A stretch of DNA of 64,000 nucleotides. It comes from Actinomadura sp. DC4. GTDB taxonomy: Bacteria; Actinomycetota; Actinomycetes; Streptosporangiales; Streptosporangiaceae. The notes below the pieces were generated by a model. It was not told where the DNA came from and searched no databases. It saw only the letters and a program-made list of their open reading frames with translations. Each line of letters starts with the position of its first letter. Positions within the stretch are counted from its first letter, which is position 1. Positions 63,684-64,000 of this stretch are shown one piece after another. The stretch is taken from NCBI RefSeq assembly GCF_030406325.1, contig NZ_JAUEQY010000002.1:310001-374000 (forward strand), written 5' to 3'. Position numbers and translations under genes: made by a program.

Positions 63684-64000
63684 TCACCTGCCGGAGCGCG
63701 CCGGCCGATAGGCGTACCCGACCCGCCGTACGGTCACCAGACTCGCGCCGTGGCCGCGGAGCTTGCGCCGGAGGCGATGGACGTGGACGTCGACGGTCCG
63801 CGGAGTGGCGCGCGTGGAGCCCGGCCAGAGCACGTTCATCAGGTGGATGCGGGTGAACACCGTGCCGGGCTTCTCGGTGAGATAGGCGAGCAGTTCGTAC
63901 TCCTGGAAGGTGAGCGCGACCTCGTCGCCCTCCGCCCAGACCCGCCGCGCGTCGCGGTCGAGGACCAGCCCGCCGAGGCCGTCGGACGCCTGCGGCCTCT
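63684..64000 (-). CDS. OmpR/PhoB-type response regulator, C-terminal part (cut by window edge)
   Basis: Reads in from the window end to TGA 63684-63686. Winged-helix effector domain: LTFQEYELLAYLTEKPGTVF, TRIHLMNVLWPGS, RTVDVHVHRLRRKLR and TVRRVGYAYRP. The receiver domain lies outside the window. About 105 codons are visible. Confidence 0.9.
   Translation of the reverse strand, partial: RPQASDGLGGLVLDRDARRVWAEGDEVALTFQEYELLAYLTEKPGTVFTRIHLMNVLWPGSTRATPRTVDVHVHRLRRKLRGHGASLVTVRRVGYAYRPARSGR

Overview
This is a high-GC actinomycete chromosome segment. The evidence is frequent GTG starts, actinobacterial families throughout (DUF2550, WecA-type transferase ahead of the atp operon, Rho with an Arg/Asn/Gly-rich insert, DUF574-type methyltransferase, RepSA/FtsK element genes) and the backbone order argS-like - lysA - hom - thrC - thrB - rho - rpmE - prfA - prmC - sua5 - wecA - atpI/Z - atpBEFHAGDC - DUF2550. 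That order is typical of Streptomyces, Streptosporangiales and Thermomonosporaceae. A Thermomonosporaceae-like host is a guess; genus cannot be read from the sequence.

Layout. 1-4.2 kb: a partial membrane protein, a 33-aa peptide gene, a GMC oxidoreductase and a secreted M28 peptidase. 4.4-14.5 kb: PduO-type adenosyltransferase facing the complete F1Fo ATP synthase operon, which follows atpI/atpZ and wecA. 14.6-19 kb: two small exported proteins, sua5, prmC, prfA, rpmE. 19-29.3 kb: an accessory block between rpmE and rho, with an MMPL transporter, two kinase/NarL regulator pairs, a scar of two unrelated degraded transposases, and a gene of about 3.1 kb with an N-terminal papain-like toxin (Tox-PL) domain lying between the second kinase and its likely regulator. 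29.4-41.3 kb: rho, thrB, thrC, hom, lysA, an ArgRS-like fragment protein and a lone receiver. The thr operon is split by three translationally coupled exported proteins, a membrane protein and a small cytosolic protein.

41.47-56.17 kb: a 14.63-kb integrative element of the pSAM2/AICE type in the 3' part of tRNA-Arg(CCG). It carries tyrosine integrase, Xis, RepSA, FtsK/SpoIIIE-type Tra, a Pra-like activator and a GntR (KorSA-like) repressor with three matching putative operators. Its cargo is a methyltransferase, an XRE-TPR regulator, a HAD phosphatase and an OLD-family ATPase/TOPRIM nuclease of visibly lower GC, a likely phage-defence gene. A second att copy joins it to the wreck of a related older element (56.2-57.2 kb), so the tRNA locus has been used at least twice.

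57.7-64 kb: a DUF1707 protein divergent from a ribbon-helix-helix protein, which has a leaderless-looking promoter containing an 11-bp tandem repeat; then DUF4097 and a DrrAB-type ABC exporter. The end holds a YbaB-like / WXG100-like / LysM-WXG trio that looks type VII secretion-related, and the C-terminal part of an OmpR-type regulator cut by the window edge.
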